A DNA stretch of 64,000 nucleotides from Terriglobia bacterium (GCA_009838515.1 VXRL01000081.1:25838-89837); one strand, 5' to 3'; shown: positions 35,812 through 45,151, numbered from the stretch's first letter. A program made the numbers and translations. The notes: generated by a model from the letters alone, not told the origin.

Positions 35812-36914
35812 AAGTATCCGATCTCCTTGCGTCGCTGCCGTAGCAGGTAGAGGAAAAATGGTGCCCCAAATGCCGCAGTCACGATGCCCAAGCGGATCTC
35901 GCCGGGAGGGTTGGCGGTCCGCGCCAACAGGTCGCATGCGATCACGAAAGTGGCGCCCGTCACGACGCTTCCCGCCAGCAGCATGCGGTGCGAAGGGCCT
36001 AGGACCAGTCGCAGCGCATGAGGCACGACGAGGCCGACGAAGCCGACCACTCCGCTCACTGAGACTGCGGACGCTGTCAGCAGTGCTGCCGCGACAAGAA
36101 CCGCTCTCCTGACCGGCTCCACGTCCACGCCGAGCGCAGAGGCCGTCTCTTCTCCGAGCAGCAGCAGGTCGAGGTCGCGCGAATACCAGAACGCGACCAA
36201 CAAGCCCAGAACCACGAACGGCGCGCAGATCAAGACATGCGTCCAAGTCCGACTGTCAAGCCCGCCCATCAGCCAGAACACAATTTCTCCCGCGATTTGC
36301 CAGTCGACGAAGCTGAGCGAAATGAGTAGAGACGAGCAGGCAGTGATCATGGCCCCCAGTGCGATGCCTGCAAGCAGCAGGGTGGCCACCGGTGCCCTTC
36401 CTGACTGGCTTGCGATCAAGTAGACAGTAAACAGGGCCAAGAATGCGCCAATGAATGCAGTCAATGGCAGCCACAGCGCCGAACTCGCCGTCAATCCGGT
36501 GATGAACGCGACCACCGCGCCCAACGCCGCTCCTTGACTCACTCCGATGATGCTGGATTCGGCCAGCGGGTTGCGAAACACGCCCTGCAACTGGGTCCCC
36601 GCAACAGCCAAGGCGGCGCCGACGAGGCCCGCGACAATGACCCGGGGCGTGCGGATCAACCAGACGATCGCTTGGTCGGCGTCGGAAACGGAGCCAGGGT
36701 CGATCCAGCCGGCCGGCAGGACCTTGGCCGCGATAACGCGAGCGACCACCTCCCAAGCGACCGCTGTGCTGCCGATCGCCACCCCCGCCACGGCCACGAC
36801 GACGAGCAGGGCCGATACGACGGGAAACACAACAAATGCCGGTGATCGCCACCTTCGACCACCTGGCGTGTCCGCGCCCAGACGTTCTCCTTCAGGAGAT
36901 GGGTTCGCCGTCAC
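35808..36914 (-). CDS. btuC: Cobalamin ABC transporter permease, BtuC-like
   Basis: The 368-aa FecCD-family permease has about ten TM helices and the family motifs RTPRVIVAGLVGAALAVAG, LQGVFRNPLAESSIIGVSQG and FVGLVVPHALRLVLG (the coupling-helix region that meets the ATPase). An extra N-terminal cytoplasmic stretch of about 25 residues precedes TM1. It overlaps the second btuF gene and btuD by four bases each. Substrate assignment to B12 is from context. Confidence 0.92.
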   Translation of the reverse strand: MTANPSPEGERLGADTPGGRRWRSPAFVVFPVVSALLVVVAVAGVAIGSTAVAWEVVARVIAAKVLPAGWIDPGSVSDADQAIVWLIRTPRVIVAGLVGAALAVAGTQLQGVFRNPLAESSIIGVSQGAALGAVVAFITGLTASSALWLPLTAFIGAFLALFTVYLIASQSGRAPVATLLLAGIALGAMITACSSLLISLSFVDWQIAGEIVFWLMGGLDSRTWTHVLICAPFVVLGLLVAFWYSRDLDLLLLGEETASALGVDVEPVRRAVLVAAALLTASAVSVSGVVGFVGLVVPHALRLVLGPSHRMLLAGSVVTGATFVIACDLLARTANPPGEIRLGIVTAAFGAPFFLYLLRQRRKEIGYF

Positions 36915-37891
36915 ATGCCCTCCCCAAAGAGCCCGCTGGCGATCGCTTCCATCAGACCAACCGCGTGCTGTGACATGGCCGTGAACTGGCGACTCTCCAC
37001 GAGCAGAATCTGCCCGTTGCGCCCTGCCTTGGTGACAGCGATGCCCGCGTCGGCAAGCAGCTGGCCCCGGACTTGGTCAGAGGCCCCCCGGTCGGCTGGA
37101 GCCACGATCCAGTCCGGGTCCCATGCAGCGACTTGCTCGCTGCTGATGTCGGCGTACTGCCCAAGGCCTTGCTCAGAGGCAACATTGATTGCCCCGAGTG
37201 CGGTCAGTATGTGATCGAACAGCGAGCCATGCCCCAAGGTGCTCCCGTAGGTCGAATAGGGCAACACGCGTGGTGCGTGCGCGCTGGGCGGCCTGCGCGC
37301 CTTGGCCTGGTCAACTCTCTCGCGAAGACGACGTATCTCCAGCTCAGCTGCGGAGTCATCGCCTGTGACAAATCCGACAGCGGCGATTCCCTGGGCGATC
37401 TGTTCGAAGTCCGCAAAGACTGTGCGCAAGCGAAACGTCGGAATGCCTGCATGCCGGAGTACATCCTCGAAATCTGCTCTGGCCCGGTCGGACAGCAGCA
37501 TCAGGTCGGGACTCGCGCGAAGCACGGCCTCCAAGTCGGAAGTGTCCGCCATGTGCATCCGCGCGGCGATCTCGTGTACAAAGCTGTAGCCCGGGTCCGT
37601 GGCGTATGGGCTCACCGCCACAATGCGGTCCAGATCGGTGATGGCAAACAAGAAATGGTCGATTGAAAGGGCCTGAGAGCCGATGGCTTGCGGCGGCGCT
37701 TCGATCAAGAGCTCCCGGCCGCTGGTGTCAACCGCGCGCCGCGGGAACTTCCCTGCAGAACCTAAGTCAGACAGGCGCGACCTAGATGTGAGTGCGCCCG
37801 GTAGCGCACCGTCGAATCGTAGTGCTACCGCGAACAGAACCGCACATAGGGCGATCCCAAGTGCCGCGACGATCCGGTATGGGTGTCTCAT
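36911..37891 (-). CDS. Periplasmic cobalamin-binding protein, BtuF-like copy 2
   Basis: The 326-aa protein has an N-terminal export signal or anchor (IVAALGIALCAVLFAVAL) and a class-III binding-protein fold. DLDRIVAVSPYATDPGY, LRASPDLMLLSD and ISSEQVAAWDPDWIVAP match BtuF/FepB-type proteins. It overlaps both its upstream paralogue and btuC. It is clearly homologous along its length to the neighbouring copy, so it arose by tandem duplication. It delivers substrate to BtuC; a second corrinoid or another chelate may be its ligand. Confidence 0.85.
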   Translation of the reverse strand: MRHPYRIVAALGIALCAVLFAVALRFDGALPGALTSRSRLSDLGSAGKFPRRAVDTSGRELLIEAPPQAIGSQALSIDHFLFAITDLDRIVAVSPYATDPGYSFVHEIAARMHMADTSDLEAVLRASPDLMLLSDRARADFEDVLRHAGIPTFRLRTVFADFEQIAQGIAAVGFVTGDDSAAELEIRRLRERVDQAKARRPPSAHAPRVLPYSTYGSTLGHGSLFDHILTALGAINVASEQGLGQYADISSEQVAAWDPDWIVAPADRGASDQVRGQLLADAGIAVTKAGRNGQILLVESRQFTAMSQHAVGLMEAIASGLFGEGM

Positions 37892-38892
37892 GCTGGGTCC
37901 GGGTAGAGAGCGACCGCCAACCGCTCGGCTAGGTCGATCACTCGGTGAGAAGTGGACAGGAAGATATGCGGCGGCAGTACCAAGATGCGGCCGTTGCGCC
38001 CTGCCTCCGTCACGGCGAAAGCGGGATCGCGCAAGAGAGTCGTCTGGTCACCGGAACCGTCGCCGGGCAGGGCCCCGGTCACGATCCAATCCGGGTTCCA
38101 GCGCGCCACCTGCTCGCTGGAAACACGGCCGTAGGAGACCATCCCTTGCTCTGCAGCTACGTTCGTGGCGCCCAGGGCGCTGACGATGTCGTGGAATATC
38201 GTCTCCGTCCCGTAACTGTATGACAGGGACCGGTCATAGCCCAACACGCGCGGCCCACGTCCCGGCGCAGCAGGACCACGATCTAGCGCGCGCTGGAATC
38301 GCAACTCGATAGATGCCGCGAGCTCCTCGGCACGAGCGTCCTCGCCGGTGATGTATCCGAGCTTCCGAATCAGTTCCGACAGCCCGGACATGGTGCGCAC
38401 GGTGTCGCCGACGCGGTAGATCGGCGCATCGCCGTGCCGCACTAGGTCCAGCCACTCGGCACGAGCGTGCAATCCCGCGAACACAAGGTCCGGCAGCAGG
38501 CTCAGCACTACCTCGGAGCTCTCGCTGGAGGGCAGCCCCAGTCGCGCCGCCGTCGCGGCCACGTCACTGTAGCGCCGGTCGAGGGAGTACCGGCTCACCG
38601 CCACGATCCGGTCCCTGTCCAGGATGGACAACAGCAAACCGTCGACGGTGATCGAGTTCGAGGCGATCCTTTCGGGGCGAGTCGCGATCGTGATCTGGTG
38701 GCCGCTGTCGTCCGTCACCGTTCGCGGGAACGGATCGCCGCCGTCGGCGAGCCGAGCCGGCGCCTCGGCGGGAACCCTGGCCGGGCCAAATCCGTTGAGC
38801 GTGACTGTCGCGACCCATGCCGAGATAGCCGCCGCGGCTACCACGGCCGTTCCAGCGATGGCGACTCGCGCCTCCGAACTCACAACGGGCAT
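37888..38892 (-). CDS. Periplasmic cobalamin-binding protein, BtuF-like copy 1
   Basis: The 334-aa protein has an N-terminal hydrophobic segment (VAIAGTAVVAAAAISAWVA) and a periplasmic-binding domain: LDRDRIVAVSRYSLDRRY, VLSLLPDLVFAGLHA, VSSEQVARWNPDWIVTG. The start at 38892 removes 33 residues of the track ORF that overlap the btuB 3' region. It lies 65 bases after btuB and overlaps copy 2 by ATGA. It is likely the primary B12-binding component; the assignment is by family and context. Confidence 0.87.
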   Translation of the reverse strand: MPVVSSEARVAIAGTAVVAAAAISAWVATVTLNGFGPARVPAEAPARLADGGDPFPRTVTDDSGHQITIATRPERIASNSITVDGLLLSILDRDRIVAVSRYSLDRRYSDVAATAARLGLPSSESSEVVLSLLPDLVFAGLHARAEWLDLVRHGDAPIYRVGDTVRTMSGLSELIRKLGYITGEDARAEELAASIELRFQRALDRGPAAPGRGPRVLGYDRSLSYSYGTETIFHDIVSALGATNVAAEQGMVSYGRVSSEQVARWNPDWIVTGALPGDGSGDQTTLLRDPAFAVTEAGRNGRILVLPPHIFLSTSHRVIDLAERLAVALYPDPA

Positions 38893-38957
38893 CTCTCTAC
38901 GGCTGCTCCGGGCTTGCCACCGGACAGAATGAACGACATCTCCGCGACCGCTGCCTG

Positions 38958-41495
38958 CTAGAAGTTGAGGCGCATTCCCCCGATGACCCAAAGTCCGGGC
39001 GAGCCGAAGCCGTTTTCGTAGTAGTCGTTGTTGAAAACGTTCTCGGCCTTTCCGTACACTTCCAAAGTCCTCGAGTCCGACAGCGGCAGGTCGTACCGGA
39101 CGACCAGATCAGCCTTGACCGGGCCGGAAAACACTAGCCGCCGTCCTTGGGCACCGTATGGAGAGAGCACGTAGTCGCTCAACGCGAACAGGTCGAACGT
39201 AACGTTGACGCGCTTGCCCAGCCACTGTGTAGCCGCCATGTAGAGCGACTGATTCGAGATTCCGGGAACGCTGAAGTAGTCGGGTCCGATGGTGGGGGTG
39301 CGCGAGTCCGAGTTGGTGAAGGTATACGCGCCGCGAAGGCTGGTACTCGACGTCGGAGAAATCTGTGTGCCCAGCTCGAATCCCCGGGCGATCCCTCCTC
39401 CGGACGTTCGGTACCCTCCAAAGCGCCCGAAGATGTCGTTGGCCGGGAAATTGGCGAAGTCGAAGATGACAGTTTCCTGGAGGTTGGTGTAGAAGAACGT
39501 ACCGCTCAGGCGCACCCTTGAGCCGTATAGCCACTGGTCGACACCACCGTCGACTGCAACCGACCGCTCCGGTCCAAGACGCGGGTCGCCCCAGTAGTTG
39601 AATCCGCCCGAATAGGACGAAAAAGATCCACCGAAGCGCTCGTACATCGACGGGGCGCGGAACGCATTCCCCGCATGGGCGCGCAGCTTGGTCTGGGACG
39701 CCTCGATGAAGTATGCGGCCGCCACATCGCCGGTGTAGGCGTTGCCGGGATTCGCGACGGGAGTTGTCTCGTATGGACTCGTCGCGCCTCCGAAGCGGGG
39801 CGATCCCGGATCGAAGCGCTGCAGCCGGCCCGAAAGGGAGACGAGCAGCCTGCCATCCAGCATCCGAATTTGGTCTTGCCCGAAGACGGCATGACTGATT
39901 TGGTCAATCTGCACTTGGCTTGCCGTGGGTTGCGGACTCTCGTCGGTGTTGAGATTGGCGAACTTCTCGGCTTCAAGCTCATACCCCAAGCTCAACAGGT
40001 TGTGAGCGCCCACCCGTTGGTCCGTGCGAGCTTGCAGCAGGTGCGTCTGGCCGTTGAAGCGGCTGTCGTTGCTGAACACCGGATCGTACAGCCCGGGCCC
40101 GGCAGGCCCGTCTTGGTACGAGCGCTTGGTCGCGACGTGCTGGTAGGCGATTCGGTAGGAGCTCTCGGCGGTTAGTTGGTGTCGAAGCGTAACCGCCGAA
40201 GCCGAGAAAGAAGACGATCGCCGGTTATCGGGATCGATCGCGCCGGGAACGAAGGTAGCATTGCCTGCTGAGAACGGCAGCCTCTGCTCGAACAGATCGA
40301 GTTGGTCGAGGGGCAGCGCACGTGCGGGCACATTGCCGGAATCAGGGAAATTGGCCACGATCTCGGCAGGGAACGCCGGGCTCTCGGTGAGGCTTAGGAA
40401 CGCGTCTGCCCCCCACACGCGGCCCGTGAGCGATAGCTTCTGGCTCAGGGCATACTTGCCAAAGCCTCTCGCGGTCGTGTTGCGAGACGGGCTGCGGCCT
40501 CGGTATCCGCCCGTCACGTTCAGATGAGACCCGCCGCCACTGTATACAAAGCGGTCGTTGGCCAGGCCGCCGCCGACCCTGGCGACGCCGCGCAGCATGC
40601 CGAGCCCACCCCCCTCGGTGCGCAGCTCGCCATGCGTGCCGCCGCCGCCCTGGGCGGAGGTGACGTTCATCACCCCGCCGATGGCATGGGAGCCATAGAG
40701 CGAGGATCCCGAGCCCCTCACGAACTCGACTCGATCCGTGCCCACCAAATTCATGTCACTGTAGAAGGCGGACGCATCCCCTTGGGTGCTGGCGGCATCG
40801 CGGAATCGCAGGCCATCGATCAAGACTGCTGTGTCATGGTTCCGCAGTCCGCGCGTCTGCACCGTGGTGAAACTCCCCGGACCGCGCAACTGCCTTATGC
40901 GGACTCCGGGGATTGCACGGAGCGCCTCCGAGAGAGCGAATTCGTTCCGGTCGGCGATCTGGAGTGAGTCGACGGCATCAAGTGCCTTCGCGACCTCCCG
41001 CTGGGTTAGAGGAGTGCTTGAGGCGGTCACTACGACCTCCACCCGCCCGCCCGAAACGGCGAGCTGCAGGTCCTGCTCGGCTTCTCCCTCAACCGCGATC
41101 TGCCTGTAGCCTGCTAGCGCCTCGTCGGCGGATTCCCCTGTTAGCAGATACTCTCCATCAGGCACGTTTGGGAAGGAATAGCGGCCATCGTCCATGCTCG
41201 AGACGCTGTGAATCTGGCCACTGTTACGGTCAAACAAGCGCACTTGCGCACCTGCGAGAACCTCGCCGCTGGGGGCAGAAATCAAGCCGTGCAAGCTGGC
41301 TGCGCCAAGAGCGCCTGCCAGGATCGTCGCAAGGGCGATTGCTGAAACGGCGATCGACCGCAGCAAGGCGCTGGGTATCCAATCTGCCGCCTCGCCGCCA
41401 CTCGCTCGCCGTGTGCTGGAACAGCGGCTAGATGCTTGGCCGCTGCTGGACCGCTCCGGGCTACGACCGGCGCGATGCTCAAATGGGTTATTCAT
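38958..41495 (-). CDS. btuB: TonB-dependent outer-membrane receptor under B12 riboswitch control (BtuB-like)
   Basis: This 845-aa receptor probably imports cobalamin across the outer membrane with TonB energy. After an N-terminal region with a hydrophobic signal (SIAVSAIALATILAGALG) comes a carboxypeptidase-regulatory-like domain (LISAPSGEVLAGAQVRL). The plug domain follows (LSEALRAIPGVRIRQLRGPG, TVQTRGLRNHDTAVLIDGL, GSGSSLYGSHAIGGVMNV) and then the beta-barrel ending in Phe (WVIGGMRLNF). AGGAGG eight bases before the ATG at 41495 fixes the start. The Met-to-signal distance (about 40 residues) is long. The upstream cobalamin riboswitch supports the substrate call. Confidence 0.92.
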   Translation of the reverse strand: MNNPFEHRAGRSPERSSSGQASSRCSSTRRASGGEAADWIPSALLRSIAVSAIALATILAGALGAASLHGLISAPSGEVLAGAQVRLFDRNSGQIHSVSSMDDGRYSFPNVPDGEYLLTGESADEALAGYRQIAVEGEAEQDLQLAVSGGRVEVVVTASSTPLTQREVAKALDAVDSLQIADRNEFALSEALRAIPGVRIRQLRGPGSFTTVQTRGLRNHDTAVLIDGLRFRDAASTQGDASAFYSDMNLVGTDRVEFVRGSGSSLYGSHAIGGVMNVTSAQGGGGTHGELRTEGGGLGMLRGVARVGGGLANDRFVYSGGGSHLNVTGGYRGRSPSRNTTARGFGKYALSQKLSLTGRVWGADAFLSLTESPAFPAEIVANFPDSGNVPARALPLDQLDLFEQRLPFSAGNATFVPGAIDPDNRRSSSFSASAVTLRHQLTAESSYRIAYQHVATKRSYQDGPAGPGLYDPVFSNDSRFNGQTHLLQARTDQRVGAHNLLSLGYELEAEKFANLNTDESPQPTASQVQIDQISHAVFGQDQIRMLDGRLLVSLSGRLQRFDPGSPRFGGATSPYETTPVANPGNAYTGDVAAAYFIEASQTKLRAHAGNAFRAPSMYERFGGSFSSYSGGFNYWGDPRLGPERSVAVDGGVDQWLYGSRVRLSGTFFYTNLQETVIFDFANFPANDIFGRFGGYRTSGGGIARGFELGTQISPTSSTSLRGAYTFTNSDSRTPTIGPDYFSVPGISNQSLYMAATQWLGKRVNVTFDLFALSDYVLSPYGAQGRRLVFSGPVKADLVVRYDLPLSDSRTLEVYGKAENVFNNDYYENGFGSPGLWVIGGMRLNF

Positions 41496-41550
41496 TGGGT
41501 TGCCTCCTGGTCCGTCTCCGCGGACGCCAACAAGGCGCACCCTTCCGGGA

Positions 41551-41566
41551 GCCCGCAATCGCGGGC
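41551..41566 (-). other. GC-rich hairpin in the btuB leader
   Basis: GCCCGC-AATC-GCGGGC (plus-strand reading) forms a six-base-pair stem with a four-base loop. It lies between the riboswitch and the btuB ATG, about 56 bases from the start. No T-tract follows, so it is not a classical terminator. It could be part of the riboswitch expression platform or a Rho/translation-linked element. Confidence 0.35.
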
Positions 41567-41701
41567 CCTGCGCTAGGGCCGGGATTCGAGAGAGGCTCGC
41601 TGGGACAACTTGGCAGAGCCTGATGCAGGCAGACTAGGGCCTGACTCTAGCGACAAGTATGTTTCCAGATCGCTCATCCGTACCTCGCGGAAGTGTGCGC
41701 T

Positions 41702-41887
41702 TCACACGCTCGGAGGCAGGTCTCCTGACTCGCGACTTCCAACGCAACAGATGCGCACGCCGAACCGACCTTCCCAAGGCTGCTGCCTCAGTGGTGTCTC
41801 GGACCAGCTTGTCGCTCACAGTGGCGGGACCGTGCCGGAATTGCACCGGACTTCCCTATTGAGCCCAAACGGGCTCCTCCAAGCAGT
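41702..41887 (-). ncRNA. Cobalamin riboswitch
   Basis: Read on the minus strand, the region contains the conserved core GGGAAGTCCGGTGCAATTCC, then GGTCCCGCCACTGTGA. After a variable arm comes the B12 box GAGTCAGGAGACCTGCC (about 41714-41730). Spacing and order match the class-I cobalamin riboswitch. It lies about 210 bases upstream of the TonB receptor gene and just after a sigma-70-type promoter. It should lower expression of btuB and the following btuF-btuC-btuD genes when cobalamin is plentiful. The 5' and 3' ends are approximate. Confidence 0.95.
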
Positions 41888-41891
41888 ACGA

Positions 41892-41921
41892 ACGATAGCA
41901 TAGACGCTGCCGGCCGGTCAA
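41892..41921 (-). promoter_or_regulatory. Promoter of the B12 riboswitch-btuB transcript
   Basis: On the minus strand, TTGACC (-35) and TATCGT (-10) are 18 bases apart. The predicted start, about seven bases downstream, falls at the 5' edge of the riboswitch. Its position directly before the riboswitch makes it the best candidate. Confidence 0.6.
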
Positions 41922-42220
41922 CGCTCGTTTCCGCGGGGCCGGAGACTCCCACCGAAGCATGGGCACCCGTCCTGTCGAATTCCGAATCGCTCGCACGGAA
42001 CCCTGATGCGTTGTGGCGGCGTCCTTCCATCCGCGCGAACTCCCGGCCCGGATCGTCGCCGGTTGGGTTCCTCGATGCCCGGGACTGTCTAGGGCGTGGC
42101 GGCGCAATTGCGCGCGTGTTGCGGCCGCGACAACCCAGCAAGTAGGTCAGGCCCATCCATCAGCCTGGCCCGGGGGCTGCCGTGCGCTTCAACCGCAACC
42201 GCTAGGGTGCAGAGGTACGA
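41922..42220. other. Intergenic region upstream of btuB
   Basis: About 300 bases lie between the btuB promoter and the stop of the PQQ fusion gene. No domain-bearing frame, RNA or clear terminator is visible. Short inverted repeats occur but none is followed by a T-tract. Confidence 0.35.
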
Positions 42221-45151
42221 TCAATCGTCGCGAGGCAGCGGACGCACCCGGATGTTGCGCCACTTTACGATCAAGGGCTGGCTCGTCGTGATGCCCCTGC
42301 CGGCATGAACGGGCCGGGAGATGTCGTTCTCATTGATGCCGTGCACCTGAAGGCCGATGAAGCCTTGCTTGTGGGTCTTGTATACCTCCTCATTGACGAG
42401 GTCCTCGATCATGGCGCCGTTCACCCAAGTCTGGATGCGCGGCCCTTTCGCTACGATCCGAAGCTTGTTCCAGCCGTCCGCATGGTAGTGGCGGTGGCCC
42501 GCGTCGATCTTCTCTTGTGAGGACATCCACCCGATGCCCAGCGCTTCCCCGTACAGCACGCCGGTCGTGGGCTGGCCCGGGTAGTATCGCCGAATTTCCA
42601 TTTGCGGCCCATTCACTCTGCCCGCTCTTCCCGCCGTCCTCAGCGCGGCGTCCCCGGCCGCCGCCATGGGCCGGATCTTCGTTCGGATCTGAATGCCGGA
42701 GTTCGTGATCGGATCCAGGTAGGTTTCGGCCTCGAGCTCGAAGTCGTCAAACTGCCGCAGTGAGCACAGGAACGAGTTCATCCTCGCGCTGCCCTCCACG
42801 CTCCGCCCCACGATGGCACCGTTCTCGACGGTGAAGTTGTGAAAGCCGTTCATGTGCACCCACCCGTCCAGCGTCTTGCCGTCGAAAAGCTCGATCCAGT
42901 CCGAACCCGCTGCCGCACGCTCCTCTTCCTCGGGCAATGCGAACGCGATGATCGAGTCTCCTGACTTGGTGCCGTTCTTGCCGCTGCCGCCCGCCGCGAT
43001 CACCACATACTGCTTGCCTTCGGCTTGGTAAACGCTGGGCGTGGCGTACCCCCCGGCCGGCAGCTGGTACTCCCAGAGAACTCGGCCGGAGTGCTTTTCG
43101 AAGGCGCGGATTTTCTCGTCGGCCGTGGCGGCCACGAAGATAACGCCCCCGGCCGTGGCGACTACACCGCCGAAGTTCATCGTGCCGGTATCGTGGATGC
43201 CCTTGGCCACCAGCTCGGGATACTCGCCCAGCGGCACCTTCCAGCGGATCTTGCCGGTCAGCAGGTCGATCGCATTGAGCGTTCCCCAAGGGGGCGCAAT
43301 CGCTGGCACCCCGTGAGGATCCGTGAACACGGAGTAGCCGTCGATCGAATACCGGTGCGCACGTGACCCGCCGCTGCTGGCGGCCGTGTCCGGCGCGCTG
43401 TCGATGTAGGCGGCGATGGCATCCAGTTCATGCGCTCCGAACTGCGGGTAGGCGGGCATGTTGTTGCGCCCTTCGGAAATAGCGGCGTCTAACTCTTCGC
43501 GGTCCAAGCCGAGATTGACAAGGCTGGTACCCGGCTCGGACGTCCCGCGCCGGTCAGAGCCGTGGCAGGCCATGCAGTGGGTTTCGTAGATCTGTCGCCC
43601 CGTCTGGGCCATGGTCTGCTCATCGCGCGAGTCGCTTCCGTATGCAGGTCGCAGCCTCCCGATGGTCGGGGCCTCGTTGACGTTGACGTAGAGCGTGTTC
43701 AGCTGTGGGTCAAAGGACCCTCCGTTCCATTGGGAGCCGCCGAGATGGCCCGGCAGGGTCAGGGTTCCTTGCAGGCTCGGAGGCGTGTAGATCGAACCGG
43801 ACCGGTACTTCCTGAACTCCCGCAAGGCATGCTCGCGGGCCTCCGGCGTGATGTTCGTCAGATCCGCTTCCGTGATCCCGATGCGCCCCAGCGGCGGGGG
43901 GAGGATGGGAAACGGCTGAGTCGGCCACGTCTCCTCGCCTGGCACGTCCGAGCTCGGCACTGGCAGGTCATGAACCGGGAAGATCGGCTCGCCGGTATCG
44001 CGGTCTAGCACGAATGTGAGGCCCATCTTGGTTAGCTGGACGACAGCATCGCGCTCGTTGCCTCCAGATCGGAGAGTGACTAGGATCGGCGCCGCCGGCA
44101 GGTCGTAGTCCCAGATGTCGTGGCGAACGATTTGGTAATGCCACTTGCGTTCGCCGGTTGCGGCATCCAGCGCGATCACGCTGTTGGCGAACAGGTTCTT
44201 TCCCTTCCGGAATGCCCCGTAGAAGTCGTCCGTGACAGCGCCGGTGCCCACGAAAGCCCAGCCGCGTTCCTCATCAATCGTGACGCCGCCCCAAGCATTG
44301 CCGCCTCCGAACGTTTCCCCCTCCGGCCATGACCATGTGTCGTGTCCGAACTCCCCTGGGCGAGGGATCGTGTGGAAGGCCCACTCGAGCTTGCCGGTCA
44401 CCGCGTCGAACGCCCGGATCGGCCCGGGCGAGGAACCGTAGGACTCGTTCACCCTGCACCCGAGGATGAGCAGGTTCTTGTAAACCGCCCCCGGCGTGGT
44501 CATCTGCAGCGCGACTCCGTCCGGATCGACGCCGAGATTCTCCCGGAGGTCGATGTAGCCCCGGTTCCCAAACGACCGAATCAGATCTCCGGACCGCGCG
44601 TCAATGGCGTACGCTCGGTCGCGAACGAAGTGGAAGATCCTCTCGCCCTGGGCTCCTTCCCAGTACGTGACCCCGCGGTTCCGCTGCCGGATGACCGTGC
44701 TGTTGTTGTGCACGGAAGGGTCGAACAGCCAAATGCGCTCCCCGGTCGTGGCGTCCAAGGCGACCGCGTTCAGGCTTGGCGTGACGGCGTAGAGCACCCC
44801 ATCGACAACCAGCGGATTCGAGTACATCGTGGAGCGCTCCGCAGCGTCCCCTGCCCGGTACTCCCAAGCGGGCTGGAGGCGGTGCACGTTCGTTGCGTTG
44901 ATCTGGGCTAGCGGCGAATACTGACCCCTGGTCTGGTCCCCGAGGTATACCGGCCAATCCCAGTTCCCGAAAGCCTGAACGGTTTCGCTGAGATCATGCC
45001 GAACATTGGTGGTCTGTGCCGCGGCTGTCACAGCAAAGACCGGGAGAGCCGCCAGACACAATAGACGGCTCGCCAACGACCCGAGCGGGGTCACGTCGCC
45101 AACAAGCTTGGCCAGTGCCCGACGGCCTGGAGCACCACAGTGAAATCGCAT
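42221..45151 (-). CDS. PQQ dehydrogenase with inserted cytochrome c and C-terminal DUF1080 domain
   Basis: The product is about 976 aa with three parts. A signal peptide (LASRLLCLAALPVFAVTAAAQ) precedes an eight-bladed quinoprotein propeller (NWDWPVYLGDQTRGQYSPL, RHDIWDYDLPAAP, LGGSQWNGGSFDPQ). A cytochrome c domain (ETHCMACHG; distal Met in NNMPAYPQF) is inserted before the last blades, as in PQQ alcohol/glucose dehydrogenases with cytochrome. From about residue 770 comes a DUF1080/3-keto-disaccharide-hydrolase-type laminin-like fold (WIELFDGKTLDGWVHMNG, NSGIQIRTK, GFIGLQVHG). The ATG at 45151 gives a clean signal. It probably oxidises a sugar in the periplasm and binds or hydrolyses the keto product; that coupling is inference. 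Confidence 0.88.
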   Translation of the reverse strand: MRFHCGAPGRRALAKLVGDVTPLGSLASRLLCLAALPVFAVTAAAQTTNVRHDLSETVQAFGNWDWPVYLGDQTRGQYSPLAQINATNVHRLQPAWEYRAGDAAERSTMYSNPLVVDGVLYAVTPSLNAVALDATTGERIWLFDPSVHNNSTVIRQRNRGVTYWEGAQGERIFHFVRDRAYAIDARSGDLIRSFGNRGYIDLRENLGVDPDGVALQMTTPGAVYKNLLILGCRVNESYGSSPGPIRAFDAVTGKLEWAFHTIPRPGEFGHDTWSWPEGETFGGGNAWGGVTIDEERGWAFVGTGAVTDDFYGAFRKGKNLFANSVIALDAATGERKWHYQIVRHDIWDYDLPAAPILVTLRSGGNERDAVVQLTKMGLTFVLDRDTGEPIFPVHDLPVPSSDVPGEETWPTQPFPILPPPLGRIGITEADLTNITPEAREHALREFRKYRSGSIYTPPSLQGTLTLPGHLGGSQWNGGSFDPQLNTLYVNVNEAPTIGRLRPAYGSDSRDEQTMAQTGRQIYETHCMACHGSDRRGTSEPGTSLVNLGLDREELDAAISEGRNNMPAYPQFGAHELDAIAAYIDSAPDTAASSGGSRAHRYSIDGYSVFTDPHGVPAIAPPWGTLNAIDLLTGKIRWKVPLGEYPELVAKGIHDTGTMNFGGVVATAGGVIFVAATADEKIRAFEKHSGRVLWEYQLPAGGYATPSVYQAEGKQYVVIAAGGSGKNGTKSGDSIIAFALPEEEERAAAGSDWIELFDGKTLDGWVHMNGFHNFTVENGAIVGRSVEGSARMNSFLCSLRQFDDFELEAETYLDPITNSGIQIRTKIRPMAAAGDAALRTAGRAGRVNGPQMEIRRYYPGQPTTGVLYGEALGIGWMSSQEKIDAGHRHYHADGWNKLRIVAKGPRIQTWVNGAMIEDLVNEEVYKTHKQGFIGLQVHGINENDISRPVHAGRGITTSQPLIVKWRNIRVRPLPRDD

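Noticed and set aside
34996-36246. 416-aa version of the btuD ORF
   Set aside because: The first 145 residues are an out-of-frame read of btuC; a TTG overlapping the btuC stop gives a normal 271-aa ATPase.
41551-41566. Hairpin in the btuB leader as an intrinsic terminator
   Set aside because: No run of T follows on the transcribed strand, so it is listed only as a structural element.
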